In this document: in pieces, positions 11,703 through 21,808 of the stretch
Numbering within the stretch: position 1 is the stretch's first letter
How the letters are laid out: every line of letters starts with the position of its first letter
Source of the DNA: Takakia lepidozioides
Lineage: Eukaryota; Streptophyta; Takakiopsida; Takakiales; Takakiaceae
NCBI GenBank assembly: GCA_030704615.1
Contig: CM060732.1
Location: 5,396,001-5,456,000, forward strand
Reading direction: 5' to 3'
DNA length: 60,000 nucleotides
Translations under genes and position numbers: made by a program
Notes under the pieces: generated by a model
Database searches by the model: none
Told to the model about the DNA's origin: nothing
The model's input: only the letters and a program-made list of their open reading frames with translations

Positions 11703-12228
11703 GGTGGGGCCCGCAGTCAAATCCCCACCCCCGCCGTGCCATTATTGCGTGTATTACAGTACAAAATATAAAATTCTGAGGGATGGCAAGAAAGCGGTGG
11801 GTAGTTTGGTGGCAGGAGTCATTGGCCGTTATTGCGGGGGTGCTCATGGCGCGATGGAATTGGTGTCCTTAAGGATTTGACTGAGGTACCATTAGATTTT
11901 TGAATCTCAAAAAATTCCCTCAAGCGGATCTCCGCTCCCCTGTTTCCAATCGCTGCTCCCCTGTTCCCACATACATACCGCTCCCCCGTGTGTCCGCGCT
12001 CCCTGTGTTACGGCTCCCCTGCTCTCCTTGCTCCCCTTTGTTATTGCTCCGCCGCTCCCCTGTTGCCGCTCCCCTGTTACTATTCCCGGCTCCCTTGTGC
12101 TATTGCTCCCCTGTTTTACTGCTTCGCCGCTCCAATAACAGGGGAGCGGCGGCGGGGCGGGAGCGTGGGACCCTCGGCGTGAAGCATACACGAGGGAAGG
12201 GGGGGTGGGGATTTGACTGCGGGCCCAC
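11703..12228. repeat. Foldback unit enclosing a GCTCCCCTGTT minisatellite
   Basis: The arm at 11703-11732 (GGGCCCGCAGTCAAATCCCC core) recurs inverted at 12201-12228. Between them, about 11935-12140 consists of degenerate GCTCCCCTGTTNC units, and an inverted unit (AACAGGGGAGCGGCGG) occurs near 12135. Proline/serine-rich frames across it are by-products of the repeat. Confidence 0.65.
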
Positions 12229-13257
12229 GGAGGCCCTCAGGTTAGCTCCGTCATCCCTGCGATGGATTGTTCGGGGAAAAACCATTATGCCCTAGGCTCT
12301 GATGCATGGAAGTCAATTTGGAGACACTTCTAAGAGGGCACCTAACCCTACGTATGCCACTAACCAAGGCTAAATGCCTACGGCAGCCAATTTTTGGGAA
12401 TCACAACCTCGAATCTGAAAGCCTTCTTCAGCTCAAATGCCCGTTCACCGCAAGTTGAAGAAGGAGTATTCTTAAAACACGGGTACTCATAATCTGAAAA
12501 TGGCTCCAGCTTATGTTGCTTGAGTGCGAATATGAGTGTGGTTGGCTTGGCAGCTTTACATCTGGTCCATCCCACTCGATATGATGAGCAGGTTCAGCTT
12601 GACTTCTCTCACACAAAAGACGCTGCCAAGATGGGGTTTGTTGCCCTAGATGACTTCCCGTCGTTGTTCTGGGCTGCTACATATAATTAATCTGGCCCAT
12701 GGCGAGGGGCCTTGCCTTCCACCAATCATCTGTAAGTCCTGTGAAATTGTTTTTGTGGCAGTTTGTAAGCAGTGGGCAGCATGGTGGGCTGTTGTAGGAT
12801 TTGATGAACTCAATGTCGTATACTAACAGCAACCCCTCATCTCTTATGCAAGCATTCAACAAGCCAAGTTGACTGCAGAGCACATTCAACCCCCCACGTT
12901 TCTAGTTGCCTAATGTTCTTCATCTCCTAGGCATAGCATTTTCTAGGGTCTCCATCTGTGATGACACATTATCTTCTCATGTGGTTCAGCTTCTGGTCTT
13001 GCTCTTGTTTGCACCACCCCAATGAAGGGCAGTTCCCACCTGCTTGATTATCTCCATATGGTTGTCTTGGCAGGGTTTCCCACAACACCCTTTTCTTTTC
13101 AGACTGCAGTCATCAGCCTCGTTCTCCAATGCTTCACTTTCTTCCCAAGTGAAGTGCTCTCCTCTTTTATGCTTCAACGTCCCTGCGGGTGTCTTTTCCT
13201 TCATCTCCCGTGGTGCTTTCGAATGAATGAGCATTGATTTGCATCTGTTGGCAACAC
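12229..13257. other. Unassigned stretch
   Basis: Only short open frames without recognised domains. A pyrimidine-rich segment at 13080-13250 precedes the long minus-strand frame as read on the plus strand. No repeat or RNA gene was identified. Confidence 0.25.
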
Positions 13258-14328
13258 TTACGGTGTCCCTTTCCTTGCATGCCACTGCAGGCCTATCATT
13301 GACTTTCTTGGCAGGGAAGTCTCCTCCTTCTCCCTCATTTTCTGGCTCTGTTGGTGCCCACTCACCATGCTGCATTTATTTCGTGGTGTTGCGCCAGCCA
13401 AGGGCGATCTTTCACTAGTCCGATTGTTGGCAGCAGCTGATTGGAGTCTTCTTGGCAAAGTCTCCCACGAGTTCCCATTAGTTTCAGGCATCAGGTTTTC
13501 TACCCTGCCCTTCCACTTTTCATAAGCGAGGTGCCTGTCTTCCTCCCTTTCACTCTTCAGCCTCTCAGGCAGATTTTTCTTCATGCGATTGCTGCTCCCA
13601 TACTTCCAATCCTTGTTTAATTTTCTCCAACCATCACCCTCAGATTTGACAAGGTATTGCTGCCCTTCCTTGTGTCTTTCCTCACTCCCAGCTGCTGGTT
13701 TTATCCCAGATTCACCTCTCATCCTTGCCTGGGGTTTTGCTTGCCAAATAGCCCTTGTGTGGGGAACTTCAACGAAAGGCAACATCTCATTCTCAGCTCC
13801 TGTCTTTGTACCTCTTTGCAGCAGTCCAGCCTCGGGTGCCTCACTTTCTGATTGCTGGGTTGCATTCTTCGACCGCCAACCTTTGACAGGAAAGTGTGCT
13901 CCATCTTCCTCATCTTCAACTGGTTCCCTTGATGCTTCACCTCGTATGTCTTCCTCCTCATGTTTTAGCAGCAGCTCCCATGCCTGAATTGCTACTTTTC
14001 CTCGTAGTTGATCTTGTGCTTTCCTTTTTCTCCGTAGCTTAATCAACTATTTTGTCTTGGCAGCTCCCTTGCCATGAGTGCCTTGTCTCACTGCATCTCT
14101 CTTGGCTGCCCACCATCCGTGGAGTCTTTCTTGCACTATTCTGACCCTCATTGGCATGCACTTTGCTGCGATGCCCCACATGTATTTGCTGCTCCCTTTA
14201 ATCATCAACATAGTGCTCCAGAGCCAGTGCCTCATTGTTGACCAGTTGACCTTCTCACCCCTTGGACCCCATTTTCCCTTCTCCCATGTTGCCTCGTCTT
14301 TCTGCTTCATCATTTGCTTTACTTGCAC
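13258..14328 (-). CDS. Long hydrophilic open frame with one internal stop, unknown
   Basis: About 356 codons in a single frame, broken only by TAG at 14047-14049. The upstream part is basic and Trp-rich (MRHWLWSTMLMIKGSSKYMW). The downstream part is rich in Lys, Glu and Arg with short acidic runs (KHEEEDIRGEASREPVEDEE), suggesting a disordered or coiled-coil protein. No known domain is visible. Such a long frame on one strand is unlikely by chance here, but its low complexity leaves that open. Confidence 0.35.
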
Positions 14329-14343
14329 GATGTTGCTTCTTCC

Positions 14344-14723
14344 CTACAGCTCCTCATGTGTTGTGGCTCTTTCCCATGTTGCACTCACTCCCATCACACG
14401 TTGTGCAGTTGATAAGACTAAGATGAGTTGATGCAGGATAGGGGGAGGGCTTGCTGGTGTGTATGTTGTCCGATAGGCCCCACGCACAGAGTCAAAGCTG
14501 GAAGTCAGCCTTGCAATGACCCAAGTGAGAGAAGTCTGGTGGGGGTAGCATCTTGGGGGATGGCAGTTAGGGCAATGTGTGTCTAGGGCAATATATGTCA
14601 TAGCAGCGGGTGATGTGCTGCCAATTTTGAGGATAGAGACAACCTGTAAGCTGTAGATTTGTATCAGTGGTTTCTTCTGACACATATTGCTCCCAGTTTG
14701 CCACAACCAGTTTTGTTTGCGTT
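14344..14723. other. Unassigned stretch
   Basis: Minus-strand frames of up to 129 codons cross it without recognisable domains. The plus strand leads directly into the PPR fragment. Confidence 0.25.
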
Positions 14724-14832
14724 TGTAGTGCATGTGCGAGCCTGCTGGGGAAGGGCAAAGAGGTCCATGGTTGCATCGTCAAAGCTGGAATTGTGGCAGA
14801 TGTCATTCTGAACAATACCCTTGTGGACAGGG
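14724..14832 (+). pseudogene. Pentatricopeptide repeat (PPR) fragment
   Basis: One frame reads SACASLLGKGKEVHGCIVKA, then GI.ADVILNNTLVD, which matches the consensus of a plant PPR motif pair (ACA.L..L..GKEVHG.I.K.G...DV...N.LVD) used in organelle RNA editing and processing factors. Only about 36 residues remain and the frame ends soon after. It sits 50 bp upstream of the duplicated OSB-type unit, so both may derive from one gene or one duplicated segment. Confidence 0.6.
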
Positions 14833-14879
14833 AGTGTTCAACAATATGGCTAAGCGAAGGATAGAGTGTAATGATTGCT

Positions 14880-15948
14880 AATGAAGGCACCTTCTTCAAT
14901 TTCACCTTGTTTTCCCTCTTATCAGAATCACCCTAATTATTCATGTTTGAATTCTGCAAGTTAACTGGTTGAGTGAAGCTTTGATAGTTTGGAGTGACTT
15001 TGACATGATTCTGCCAATGTGACAACAGGAAAGTATCAGAAACAGGTAACACAGACGAGGAGAAGTTGTGGAATGAATACTTTTCTGACCCCAGTCAATG
15101 GTGGGACAATCGAGGCAAGAAGGTGAATGTTTGTTGGATTATAGAGAGTAGCAGATGCAATTGAGCGTTAGGAACTAGTGTGATAAGTTGAGTTGGGTGC
15201 TTCCTAGAACAAGTCTAGGTTGTCATCGTCAACTGCTAGCAACAAGGCAAGGTTGTATGCAAGGCATGGATAGCTGAAGGAGCAAGGATAGAGTGTGGGT
15301 GCAGATTCACCCAAGAGGGCCGGACTTCAAGCTCCAGATTAACTATGAAGCTACAAGAAACCTACATGGGTAGATGGTCAACTGGCAGCAACGGCACAAT
15401 TGATAAAATCAGACATTGTTAATGAAGGCATCTTCTTCAGCACATTTCACCCTGTTTTTCCCTCTTATCATAATCAGCCCAAAATTTCCATGTTGAATTC
15501 TGCAAGTTAGCTGGTTGAGTGAATCTAGTTTGGAGTGACTTTGACATGATACTGCTATGTGACAACATGAAAGTATCAAAAAAACAAGTAACAGACATGA
15601 GGAGAAGCTGTGGAATGAATACTTTTCTGCCCCCAGTCAATGATGGGACAACCGAGGCAAAAAGGTGAATGTCTGCTACATTTCAGAGAGTAGCAGACGC
15701 AATTGAGCATAGGAACTAGTGTGATAAGTTGAGTTGGGTGTTTCCTAGAACAAATGTAGGTTGTCATTGTCAGCTACTAGCAGCAAGGCAAGGATGAATG
15801 CATGATTTGTGCAGGGGCATGGATAGCTGAAGGAGCAGGGATAGAGTGTGGTCCAGATTCATCCTAGAGGGCCAAATTTCAAGCACAAGATTACCTATGA
15901 TTCCTTATGGATCAATAACTACAAGAAACCTCCATGGGTAGATGGTCT
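14880..15948 (+). repeat. Tandem duplication, period about 541 bp
   Basis: Copy 1 (14880-15380) and copy 2 (15421-15948) align along their whole length, from AATGAAGGCA.CTTCTTCA to TGGGTAGATGGTC, with scattered substitutions and small indels. Each copy contains the same two-exon gene end described in the next two entries. Confidence 0.85.
15029..15370 (+). pseudogene. OSB-type PDF-motif gene end, copy 1
   Basis: Exon 15029-15122 follows GACAACAG and encodes EEKLWNEYFSDPSQWWDNRG. After an intron starting GTGAATG and ending GGGTGCAG, exon 15305 onward reads HPRGPDFKLQINYEATRN and stops at TAG. This matches the PDF motif of plant organellar single-stranded-DNA-binding (OSB) proteins: LW..YF..PSQWWDNR, then NPR.PDFKHK.T.EALW. 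Copy 1 keeps both tryptophans and its acceptor, but has lost the LW...PPWV end through a deletion of about 20 bp. The upstream SSB domain is not visible. Confidence 0.6.
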
Positions 15949-15950
15949 AT
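15560..15950 (+). pseudogene. OSB-type PDF-motif gene end, copy 2
   Basis: This copy repeats the two exons of copy 1. The acceptor before the first exon has changed from CAG to CAT, and the first Trp of the QWWDN motif is TGA. The second exon (from 15857, after GTCCAG) is better preserved than in copy 1: HPRGPNFKHKITYDSLWINN and then PPWVDG, the complete PDF-motif end. The two copies have therefore decayed in different places. Confidence 0.6.
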
Positions 15951-16799
15951 TCCGTGGAACGCACTGAAGTCTTGCATTATGAGGATCAGAACTGCTTGGC
16001 AGCTTACTTGCATGAGGCCTTGACCCTTAGGCAATCCCCAGAGCAGCACTAGCTTTTGGGCTGCTTTTTTACCTTGTTTTTCATTTTGTCCCATAAGCTC
16101 TTTGAGCTTTCCGTAGATGTAAGAAAGTACCATTTTGTTTCATTTCATTCATTTTCATTTCATCTTGTTTCATGGCATGTCTTTCATCGTTTGTGCATTT
16201 CTAATGCATGATTAGTTCTCTTGTATGGCTTTACTAGTCGACTCACTACAAACACCAAAACTCCAAAGCATGAATCACTATGAATGATTGTTCAAGTAAT
16301 TTCGAGCACTTCATGTAAAGTAGTAAAGCAGTGGTTGCGCTAACTTCCACAGTCGCAATTGCCATTGGGCATGTAGCACTGCAAGTTATGTGGTTTACTA
16401 CCACGTGGCGCCCCGGGCCCGTGGCCACGTGGCAGCAGTGCTGCTCGTCGTGGCGCCACCACGTCGGCATCCACATCGTCGTCCACGTCTGCGTCCACGT
16501 CCGCGTCCATGTGTCACCGCGCTTCGGTGAGTCGGTCCACTCATCCGGAGGGAAAGTCAAAGTCAGCCCAAAAGGTCAGACACACGGGCGGCCCGCCTGG
16601 TTACGCCACGTGGTTCTTCAGCATTAATCGTTGAGCAGTTGTTCGCGCGTCTGCATCCTTTACCACTCCAATCATTGGATGTCCAACCCAACTACCACGT
16701 CTGTTGTAACTAGTCGTTTGTAATTTCCAGTCGATCCCAATTTTTTGACTTTTACGACTCAAAACGAGTCGTTACCCCAGTGGTAAATGACACGAATGC
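15951..16799. other. Unassigned stretch with a GC-rich island
   Basis: 16380-16620 is GC-rich with repeated CCACGTGG/CGTCCACGTC words. 16140-16190 is a short CATTTCATT-type tract. No gene is supported. Confidence 0.3.
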
Positions 16800-19661
16800 T
16801 TCTAGTGTGACTTGGGAACCCGGACAACAGGTGACTTGGTAGCAGCAGCAGCAGTCGCAGGACCTTGCACAAAGTTGTCGTCGGAGTCACTCCTTTCGGG
16901 CCCTCCTGCGCCTCTTCTCGTGCCCCGGTGGTTTTCTGTTTTTTGGGGGTTACTGTAGTCCCCTGTTTCCGTGTCCTTTTTTTGCTTTTTGCTTGAGCAA
17001 TCTCTGCCGCTTTCCTAGACTTGGCAAGCGCTTTCGCCTCCTTTGGACCCAGCGGAGGCAGCGGAGTCCGGTTTCGTCAGGCCTCAGCATCCAGCTTCAA
17101 TTGAAACTCAGAGGTGTCGAGCGAGCCGGGCGGAAGGTCCACATACCAAGGGCAGTCGCGCAAATGCGCTAGATGCCACTCCTTCACGATAACGTCAGTG
17201 TGCTCCAGGGTTCCTCCATGCGAGGAAGAATGGCGGCTCGAAGGACAGATGACCTTTCTCCAACAGGGAGAACTTGCAGTACCTGCATTCAAGAAACCCA
17301 CAGAGAATTAGGTCCGGAATGAGGTTAATTTTCGAAATGAATTTGCAAAAATGGTGTCGAATTTCTATGCGGGGTAAGCCCAATGGTCCCGGCTCTCCGG
17401 GGTGCCGCAATGCAATGAAAGTGGAAATTTGGCGCCATTTTTCCCGTGGGCGAGGGAGCCCATTCTGGGACTTAGCCATTTTGGGGCCCAACCTAGAAAA
17501 ATGGCGCCGAATTTCCACTTTCCGGCTGGGGTGGCTGGCACCGAAACTGGAAATTCGGCGCCATTTTTCCAGGTTGGGGCCCAGCCCTTTCTGGGACTTA
17601 GCCACTTTCGGACCCAGCCTGGAAAAATGGCGCCGAATTTCCAGTACCGGGCCCGAAAATGGCTAAGTCCGGGGGTGGTTGGCACCCATTCTGGAAATTC
17701 GGCGCCATTTTTCCAGGTTAGGGCCCAGCCATTTCTGGGACTTAGCCAGTTTCGGACCCAGCCTAAAAATGGCGCCGAATTTCCAGTTCCGGGCCCAACC
17801 AATTCTGGGACTCAGCCATTTTCGGGGCCCGAAACTGGAAATTCGGCGCCATTTTTCAAGGCTGGGTCCGAAAACTGGCTAAGTCCCAGAAATGGCTGGG
17901 CCCCAACCTGGAAAAATGGTGCCAAATTTCCAAAATGGGTGCCAGCCGCCCCCGGGACTTAGCCATTTTCGGGGCCCGAATCAGGAAATTCGGCGCCATT
18001 TTTCCAGGGACTTAGCCATTTCTTCACAACCAGTTGTCATGCCCACACAAGCCGTTTATATCCAGGAACTCCAGGGACTACAATGGCCACAGATCAAAGA
18101 GGAGCACCGCATATTTACCTGTACAGAAGGCGCATTGCCGCTTTGTCCGCGTTCGGCTGGTCGGTGAACTCGTGGCTCCGGCGGGCATGCGGTATCTCTC
18201 GAAAGAACAGGTCAGTTTGTAGAGCATAAAATACCTCGCCATATAGTCGCGTAGGCTCTGTGCTTCTCCAAAAATCTCCAGCTTGAAACTGATGTGCTTG
18301 GGTGTCAAGCTGCTCTTTGCGCATTCGTAGTCACCTGTGGAGATTCTCCATCAGACCGCATTCCTCAATAAATACAAGAAATCCACCAGATACAAGAGTA
18401 GAAGCGCCAAATGAAGCGTGGGAAAGTACTTGAAACCACCATGTCATGCGGTTCATCCACATGTCGAATGTGGGGCCAGACAGTTTGTCGGGTTTGGGGA
18501 AGCTCCACATGTCCCTTGTACTCTGGGACCCATTCCAGATTTGGAGCCACCGGGTCTGTCAACCACCGTGCATATTAGTAAGCGCCAAACACCACGAAAA
18601 CGAATTGTTGCCACGAGAATTTGGTTAAGAATGTATAACCTTCTCTGTTGCATCCACACAGGCTGTGGCTAGACGATGCAGCTTCTCCAGTGTCATCGTG
18701 GGCTTAAGAGCGCGGGAGTAGTGCTTCCCCACCTCCACCAGAAAGTCGGCACCAAGGGCGGGATCAGCTATGGCCACGTACTTCACCATTCTCGACTTGT
18801 ACTTGATGCGGGCCTTCGCCTCCACAGCTTTGAGATACGATTCCAGTGCCGGGAGGGTTAGTTTCTTCTCCTCTGACTCCATGTAGAACCTTCGCGCATG
18901 TGCCAGATCCTGCTGAATTTTCGTCTATCAAGAATGCGCACATAAGATTAGAAATCTTGGTCCACACTTTTTTTTCTATTGGGGGAGCAGAGACAGATTA
19001 GCTCAACAAAAGAGTTAGGAGTTGTACCTGAAATATGTAGTCCACCATGGCGTCCATGCTCAGCCTATACCAGGTTCTGTCTGCCTTTGCCCGACTTGCG
19101 CAGGTTGTCGGCACTGAGCGAATTGGCAAACTCTTGCAGCCCCTGCTTCCCGACATCCTTCAGTCGGAAGAGCATGTGGGACAAGTTGGTGGCAATGAAG
19201 GCATTCTCAGTCACCCTGCAATGCCACATTTCCATTAAACGATACTGAAATGAGAATTTGCAACAAATATGACGATGACGATGAAATGACTTTCAAATTC
19301 AAAGTTCCAAAGCAAGAGACATTGTAACTTACGAGTTGATGTCTGCCATTGCAGCTTTGAGAAGACTTCGATCTTTGGGCCCCACAACCTTCAGCACAAC
19401 ACACTCCACGGCGTAATGCCAATCCAGGTCGTTGGGGTGGGCTTTGGGCTATGTGCTCCATCCATGCCAGGAGGCGATGATTGCCGTCCCACTCGTAAAA
19501 CATCTTTCCGGACAAGTGCTGGAAAAGAGGATAATTCCTGGAGACAACCAAGACCCAAAACAAAATCTCGCCCATCCATTGTCATCAAATTGTGCAGGCC
19601 ATCAAATCTTGCAGTACTCAAGGGCCTTCATTTCACCCCCCATGAATTTGTCAAATTTTAG
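16800..19661 (-). pseudogene. Decayed multi-exon gene with ParB-like DGNHR exon
   Basis: Read from high to low coordinates, exons at 19661-19333, 19215-19028, 18924-18640, 18555-18335, about 18320-18120 and from 17290 onward are bounded by GT/AG signals. The first encodes FQHLSGKMFYEWDGNHRLLA and LKVVGPKDRSLLKAAMADIN, resembling the DG.HR motif of ParB/sulfiredoxin-fold domains. Middle exons are helical (FIATNLSHMLFRLKDVGKQG; ALESYLKAVEAKARIKYKSR). The last visible part is a Lys/Ala-rich, possibly nuclear tail (KEAKALAKSRKAAEIAQAKS). There are frameshifts in several exons and a TGA before the tail. The ParB call is a motif match only. It may be the N-terminal half of the same family as the methyltransferase-like gene at 686-2531. 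Confidence 0.45.
17350..18030. repeat. Alternating inverted array of about 70-bp GGCGCC units
   Basis: About ten units with core AAATTCGGCGCCATTTTTCC alternate between direct and inverted orientation, with spacers reading TTCTGGGACTTAGCCA.TTTCGG.CCC or its complement. GGCGCC or near variants occur at about 17430, 17503, 17548, 17628, 17700, 17775, 17845, 17917 and 17991. The array lies in an intron of the minus-strand ParB-like gene. Open frames through it are repeat by-products. Confidence 0.85.
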
Positions 19662-20424
19662 CTGGAATGTGAGGGGTGGGAGGTTAGTTATTTCATGAGC
19701 ATGAGCGGCATGAGCAGAGTAGTAAGACAATCGGTTTTCATGAGCAGAAGTACAAATTCTGGAAATAAAAAACATTAAAAATATTATTTAATGGAATGTG
19801 TCAGAACAAAACTAATATAATATTCATTGTTTGAAGTAGAAATTGTAGTTTTGGGAGCCGTGCTCATGATATTTTGTCTTCCGCTCATGCAAATTCCTAG
19901 CGACATCTGCAAAAATAGCGCCGAATTTCGCGGTAATAGGTTCCGCAACCGGAGAAATTTACGACGTATTTCGCGATAATAGGTGTCTCCGGTGAAAAAT
20001 GGTGCCGAATTTCGCGGCTATAGGTCCCAACATGGCAGGTGTTAAGCCCAAAATTTGGAAATGTGGTGCCGAATTTTGGTACATGATGCCGGGGATTGCA
20101 TAGATGTTGGGCAGTTCTGGGCCATGTAACTAGAAATTCGGCGCCATTTTTCCATAAATGGCCCCCACAACTGCTACTGTTGGAACTCAATTTTCTGGAA
20201 GATTTGCAAATTTTTCCTGCCACCATCTTATTATGGATTCTGTTTCGACATTGCCACTGGATGTCTACGGATATCCAACAGTTCGTAGTGTGTATAAGAG
20301 ATTACTTTAATATTGCCTGTTTCATTCTAGGAGTTTTGGGATGCATTTCATTACACTGCAAAACAAAGTCTAATGCATAAAAATGCAATTGCAAATATCC
20401 ATATGGTGGATTCCCTTTGCCCCA
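19662..20424. other. Stretch between two decayed genes, with a second GGCGCC cluster
   Basis: 19905-20160 contains four to five diverged units (AAATAGCGCCGAATTTCGCG, AAATGGTGCCGAATTTCGCG, GAAATTCGGCGCCATTTTTC) related to the array at 17350-18030 but with different spacers. The remainder is AT-rich and holds no recognised gene. It is the downstream flank of the MULE gene. Confidence 0.5.
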
Positions 20425-20564
20425 TCAATGATTTCTAGAATCCCGGCGGAGGAGTTTGTGCAGCTCGTTCACGCTCAACGCTGGTGCATGAACAAAGTCA
20501 TCAATAGTCACGTTCAGCCTCAACCTCTTCAGGTAAATGTAATACAGATGTTTGCACGGATAAT
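20425..20564 (-). pseudogene. MULE transposase gene, 3' part (SWIM finger end)
   Basis: Read on the minus strand from 20559, the frame continues PCKHLYYIYLKRLRLNVTID and ends at a stop (20425-20427). This is the CxH half of a SWIM zinc finger and the C-terminal tail of the gene whose other part lies at 44684-46546. The two parts were separated by element 2. With one ATAAT copy removed the codons join in frame (TAT TAT CCG TGC). Confidence 0.8.
20560..20564. other. Target-site duplication of element 2, left copy
   Basis: ATAAT directly before the TGTTAGAGG start of the 5' LTR. The matching copy is at 44684-44688. Confidence 0.85.
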
Positions 20565-20943
20565 TGTTAGAGGGCTGTCGGGGACTTAGACACTTATACG
20601 GATCTGTAGGTAACCTTAATTTTTGCACAGACTGAGACCAACAGGAGCCTTAGGGGTGACAGCAGCGCACTGTAGAGGGGGGTTACACAGCCCGTCACAG
20701 TCGTCACAGTCGTCACAGCCGACACAGCCCACACAGCCGTCAGCGTCACAGTCGTCAGCCGTCACAGTCGTCACAGCAGACACAGCCGGCACAGCCGACA
20801 CAGCCAGTCACAGCCAAACACAGTCGCACAGCCAGTCACAGCCCGTCACAGTTTCACACAGCCAGTCACAGCTTGACACAGCTGTCACGATCATAGAGAA
20901 CGAAGAGTAGGACAGGGAACGACTATGGGGAACAACACCTGCG
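20565..20943 (+). repeat. Element 2 5' LTR, left piece
   Basis: Starts TGTTAGAGGGCTGTCGGGGA and matches 43741-44116. It includes a CACAGCC minisatellite and ends at ACACCTGCG, where element 1 is inserted; the LTR resumes at 32127. Confidence 0.9.
20680..20890 (+). repeat. CACAGCC-type minisatellite in 5' LTR of element 2
   Basis: Degenerate 6-12 bp units of GTCACAGCC / GACACAGCC. The counterpart in the 3' LTR is at about 43868-44060 with a different unit number. Confidence 0.85.
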
Positions 20944-21217
20944 TATAAACTCATGCATATATAACCTCATCACTCAAATACAAGTCAAGCCAAGTGCACC
21001 CCACGCCATGGGGAATCCACACTACGGCGCCATAGCTAGGCGCGGTGAGGCTCAACTCGAGAAAGATGAGCCTCCCGCGCTTGCCGTGAAGATAACCACT
21101 CCAGGGCCTAAATCTGCCTTGACCCCTGGATTGACACTTGGGCCAATCCCAAATGTCAATATGTAAAAGCTAGCTATTTCCTAGCTAGTTTCACACTAGT
21201 GGTAAAATAACTTGACA
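20944..21217 (-). repeat. Element 1 3' LTR, truncated
   Basis: Nearly identical to 31857-32126. On the minus strand it begins TGTCAAGTTATTTTACCACT at 21217 and breaks off at 20944, where element 2 sequence follows at once. The corresponding 5' LTR continues well beyond this point. Confidence 0.85.
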
Positions 21218-21298
21218 GCTGTCGTGCGCATACATATCGCTACACAACTACATCGCTGTCCAAAACCACACAACACATGTGCACACCACACACTAGTA

Positions 21299-21407
21299 TA
21301 CCACTAGTCTACCACTAGTCCAGCCACTAGTCCAACCACTAGGCTACAACTAGTCAGTCACTAGGCTGCCACTACGCTGCCCACTATGGCAGTCACTAGT
21401 CCACACA
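21299..21407 (-). repeat. CTAGTGG minisatellite and polypurine run near the 3' LTR
   Basis: Degenerate 10-13 bp units with CCACTAGTC on the plus strand. On the minus strand a run of seven G (GCTAGGGGGGGATTG, about 21405-21419) precedes the units. The run looks like a polypurine tract, but it lies about 190 bp before the TGTCAAG start of the LTR, so the true 3' LTR boundary is unsettled. Confidence 0.5.
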
Positions 21408-21666
21408 ATCCCCCCCTAGCTGGTGCTTAGGTCCCTCTAAGTCCAGGTAGCCACAAGATGTGATAGTGACCATAGCCTCACTAAGTCCTCCACCACTATC
21501 CCTACTACACTCAAACTCGATAGATCAAGAGGCCGGGTGCAAGAGTTGCCCCATCGTTAGTCGCCGTCTTGCAACCTGTGAACTTGAGCTTGGGATCTCA
21601 TGTATTGACTCCTATGAGCTTGGCCTCCCATGTCTTGTTAGCTGCCTCCAGTCATGTCCACTGCCA

Positions 21667-21808
21667 CTATCCCAAGCAGTGTGGACACAACCAATCTCCG
21701 TCAGGAACCTTCTCAAGAGGTGGTGTCAAGCATCCCATATGCCAACCCCTTGAGCATCGATCACACACCAGCATGGTGGCTGCCCCTTTGGCAGACCCAG
21801 AGCATGCA
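21667..21808 (-). CDS. PHD finger at the C-terminus of the element 1 polyprotein
   Basis: The minus-strand frame reads MLVCDRCSRGWHMGCLTPPL, then PDGDWLCPHCLG and TAG (21667-21669). This is the second half of a Cys4-His-Cys3 PHD finger (CD.C..GWH..CL.PPL...P.G.W.CP.C). The first Cys pair lies at about 21800-21808 as TGCATGCTCTG, one base short of C-x-x-C, so there is a small frameshift inside the finger. PHD fingers bind histone H3 tails; here it occupies the place where chromodomains sit in other gypsy integrases. It may steer integration or the methyltransferase to certain chromatin (inference). Confidence 0.75.

Noticed and set aside
11900-12295. 131-codon Pro/Leu/Ser-rich frame
   Set aside because: It is a translation of the GCTCCCCTGTT minisatellite.
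17274-17962. Overlapping frames of 130-186 codons on both strands
   Set aside because: They translate the GGCGCC repeat array; similar peptides arise on both strands because the array is palindromic.
17350-20160. GGCGCC cores as E2F binding sites spread by a repeat
   Set aside because: Repeats spreading E2F sites are known in plants, but TTCGGCGCCATTT does not fit the TTTSSCGC consensus.
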